From the NCBI RefSeq assembly GCF_016863095.1, contig NZ_BOOF01000010.1:101263-165262 (forward strand): DNA of 64,000 bases, given 5' to 3'. Of the stretch, positions 62,447 through 64,000 are shown in pieces (within the stretch, counting starts at the first letter, position 1; the number at the start of each line of letters is the position of its first letter). The notes beneath the pieces are model-generated. The model had not been told where the DNA came from and ran no database searches. It was given only the letters and a program-made list of their open reading frames with translations. This stretch comes from Microbispora siamensis (GTDB lineage: Bacteria > Actinomycetota > Actinomycetes > Streptosporangiales > Streptosporangiaceae). A program made the translations under genes and the position numbers.

Positions 62447-64000
62447 TTGAGGCCGCTCGACTTCCTCGGCCGGATCAAGGTCAAGCTCGGCATCGTGATC
62501 GTGCTCGCCGTGGTCGCGGCGTTCGTCGTCAACGAGGTCGGTATCAACTCCGGCCTGTCCCGGGACCTCAGGATCGCGATCGCCGTCGTGCTCGCACTGA
62601 TCATGGTGCAGCTCCTCGCCCGCGGCATGACCCGGCCGCTGCGCGAGATGGCCGCCGCCGCGCAGACGATCGCCAAGGGCCGGTACGGCCTGCGCGTGAG
62701 CGCGACGTCGCGGGACGAGGTGGGGGAGCTGGCGCGGGCCTTCAACGCCATGGCCGCCGACCTGGCCGAGGTCGATCGCCAACGGCGCGAACTGGTGGCC
62801 AACGTCAGCCACGAGCTGCGCACGCCGATCACCGGCCTGCAGGCCGTGCTGGAGAACGTCGTGGACGGCGTCACGCCGCCCGACCTCGACACCCTGGGCA
62901 CGGCCCTCGCGCAGACGCAGCGGCTCGGCCGCCTGGTGGCCCAGCTCCTCGACCTGTCGCGGCTCGACTCGGGGGCGCGGCTGATCGAGCCGGAGGAGCT
63001 GGACCTGGCGTCGTTGTGCCGCCAGGCCGTCTCGGAGGCGGCTCTCGCGCGTGACGACGTCACGGTGGTGAGCGCGGTCACGCCGGGGACGGCGCTGTCC
63101 GCCGACGCGGCCCTGCTCGCCCAGGTGCTGGCCAACCTGCTCGACAACGCCGTACGGCACAGCCCGTCCGGCGGCACGGTGCGGGTGGAGGCGCGGCCGG
63201 CCGGGCCGAACCTGGAGATCAGCGTGACCGACGACGGCCCCGGCATTCCGCCGGCGGAGCGGGCCCGGGTGTTCGAACGCTTCTCGCGGCTCGACGCCGG
63301 ACGGGCCGCCGACGCGGGCGGGGCCGGGCTCGGGCTGGCCATCGCCAAGGAGATCGTCGAGTTGCACGGCGGATCGATCGCGGTGACGGATCCGGTCCCG
63401 GCCGCGAATCGGCCTACGGGGGGAGGCCGGGGGACAGCCCCGGGGTGCCGGATGGTCGTCGTGCTGCCGCGTCAGGGGGAGCCCGCGGCGGCGGAGAGCG
63501 CGGACGGACTCGTCCACGCCGGAAGGGGAGATATGGAAGTCCGGAAAGCGGGCCCGGGCCGCGCCGCCGGCCGGCCCGATGGGAAGGGCTCGGCCGGGGA
63601 CGACGGTGCCGACCTGAGCGAAGCCGCCCTCGTCGCGGCCGGAGGACCGGAGGAGACCGGTGACGAAGAGGCGGGGCCGTCCTCGCCGGAGGCCCCGGCC
63701 GGTGGTGAGCGGCCCGGGCCGCTCCGTGAGATCCCGATCGCGTCCCGGCGGACGGAGATCGCGGAGAGCGGGGACCCCCAGAGCGGGGACCACGGCCGAC
63801 CTTCGGACGACACCGGTGCCCCCGGTGACGAGGAGGACCGGGAAGAGTCCCGGCGGCCGGACCTGGTCCACGCACGAGCGGAGCAGCCGTACACGGCCTC
63901 GCAGGGCGGTGCCGGCCCGCGGATGCTCGCGCCGCACACGCTCGCGCCGCACACGCTCGCGCCGCACACGCTCGCGCCGCACACGCTCGCGCCGCACACG
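62447..64000 (+). CDS. Sensor histidine kinase with long repeat-bearing tail (3' end outside window)
   Basis: At least 518 residues. Two transmembrane helices near 15-35 and 45-65 with a loop of only about 15 residues, HAMP-like region to about 110, phosphoacceptor His122 (VSHELRTPI), ATPase motifs NLLDNAVRHSP, DDGPGIPP and GAGLGLAI; the kinase ends near residue 343. The frame stays open for another 175 acidic, Gly/Pro/Glu-rich residues and enters LAPHT repeats at 494. TTG 62447 is chosen because AGGGAG stands about ten bases upstream and follows the regulator by 25 bases. The long tail is unusual for this family. Confidence 0.8.
   Translation, partial: MRPLDFLGRIKVKLGIVIVLAVVAAFVVNEVGINSGLSRDLRIAIAVVLALIMVQLLARGMTRPLREMAAAAQTIAKGRYGLRVSATSRDEVGELARAFNAMAADLAEVDRQRRELVANVSHELRTPITGLQAVLENVVDGVTPPDLDTLGTALAQTQRLGRLVAQLLDLSRLDSGARLIEPEELDLASLCRQAVSEAALARDDVTVVSAVTPGTALSADAALLAQVLANLLDNAVRHSPSGGTVRVEARPAGPNLEISVTDDGPGIPPAERARVFERFSRLDAGRAADAGGAGLGLAIAKEIVELHGGSIAVTDPVPAANRPTGGGRGTAPGCRMVVVLPRQGEPAAAESADGLVHAGRGDMEVRKAGPGRAAGRPDGKGSAGDDGADLSEAALVAAGGPEETGDEEAGPSSPEAPAGGERPGPLREIPIASRRTEIAESGDPQSGDHGRPSDDTGAPGDEEDREESRRPDLVHARAEQPYTASQGGAGPRMLAPHTLAPHTLAPHTLAPHTLAPHT
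63926..64000 (+). repeat. Five 15-bp tandem repeats (LAPHT) at the window end
   Basis: Five identical copies of CTCGCGCCGCACACG follow each other with no mismatch and run to the last base of the window, so the true copy number is unknown. In the kinase frame each encodes Leu-Ala-Pro-His-Thr. Confidence 0.97.

Overview
The window is chromosomal DNA of a high-GC actinobacterium. GC content is very high, GTG and TTG starts are frequent, and genes are often coupled through 4-base ATGA or GTGA overlaps. Steroid side-chain genes, Opp-type transporters, many TetR/LysR/MerR regulators and secreted CBM5/12 proteins together suggest a soil actinomycete, perhaps of the Streptosporangiales (inference from gene style only). 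I saw no rRNA, tRNA, CRISPR array, prophage or complete insertion sequence.

Layout. (1) 1-5.5 kb: a forward operon resembling the mycobacterial cholesterol side-chain block: end of an acyl-CoA synthetase, a double DUF35 protein, Ltp4- and Ltp3-like thiolases, and a FadD19-like synthetase. (2) 5.5-16 kb: housekeeping and accessory genes: a TIM-barrel protein with a membrane partner, a LysE exporter, a second-type methionine aminopeptidase with an XRE regulator, a double SRPBCC protein with its TetR, a Tat-exported serine hydrolase, a LysR/dehydratase pair and a TetR/thioesterase pair. (3) 16-22.5 kb: a solute-binding/VWA protein with a coiled-coil membrane partner, and an autoregulated ABC-YhgE/Pip-TetR operon. 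(4) 22.5-29.6 kb: secreted enzymes: an intradiol dioxygenase with CBM5/12, a double metalloprotease (M4 plus M28) with the same CBM, a LysR regulator, and a ricin-lectin/PL3 pectate lyase. (5) 29.6-36.6 kb: M20 dipeptidase, class III aminotransferase, alanine dehydrogenase, a Sel1-repeat protein and a likely metal-handling pair.

(6) 36.8-49.3 kb is the most coherent system: a five-gene family-5 ABC importer running into murQ, then murR, a DigH/YngK-like glycosyl hydrolase and anmK. I read it as a peptidoglycan-recycling locus in which an ABC importer replaces the usual MurP PTS. A short sequence motif is shared by the importer promoter and the murR/hydrolase promoter. Inside the operon an 80-bp element sits exactly at the junction of the two permease genes and adds a 27-codon ORF that keeps both ATGA overlaps. 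A related GAGCGAAGC-core repeat is amplified four times in frame in murQ.

(7) 49.3-64 kb: paired MerR regulators, a DHA2 efflux pump with its TetR, a NarL-type two-component system, gamma-glutamyltransferase, a Baeyer-Villiger-type monooxygenase, SURF1 with small membrane proteins, hemerythrin, and an OmpR-type two-component system. The kinase of the last system has a long acidic tail ending in LAPHT pentapeptide repeats that run off the window.

Many divergent gene pairs carry a clear palindrome between them; these are listed as candidate operators, all by inspection only.
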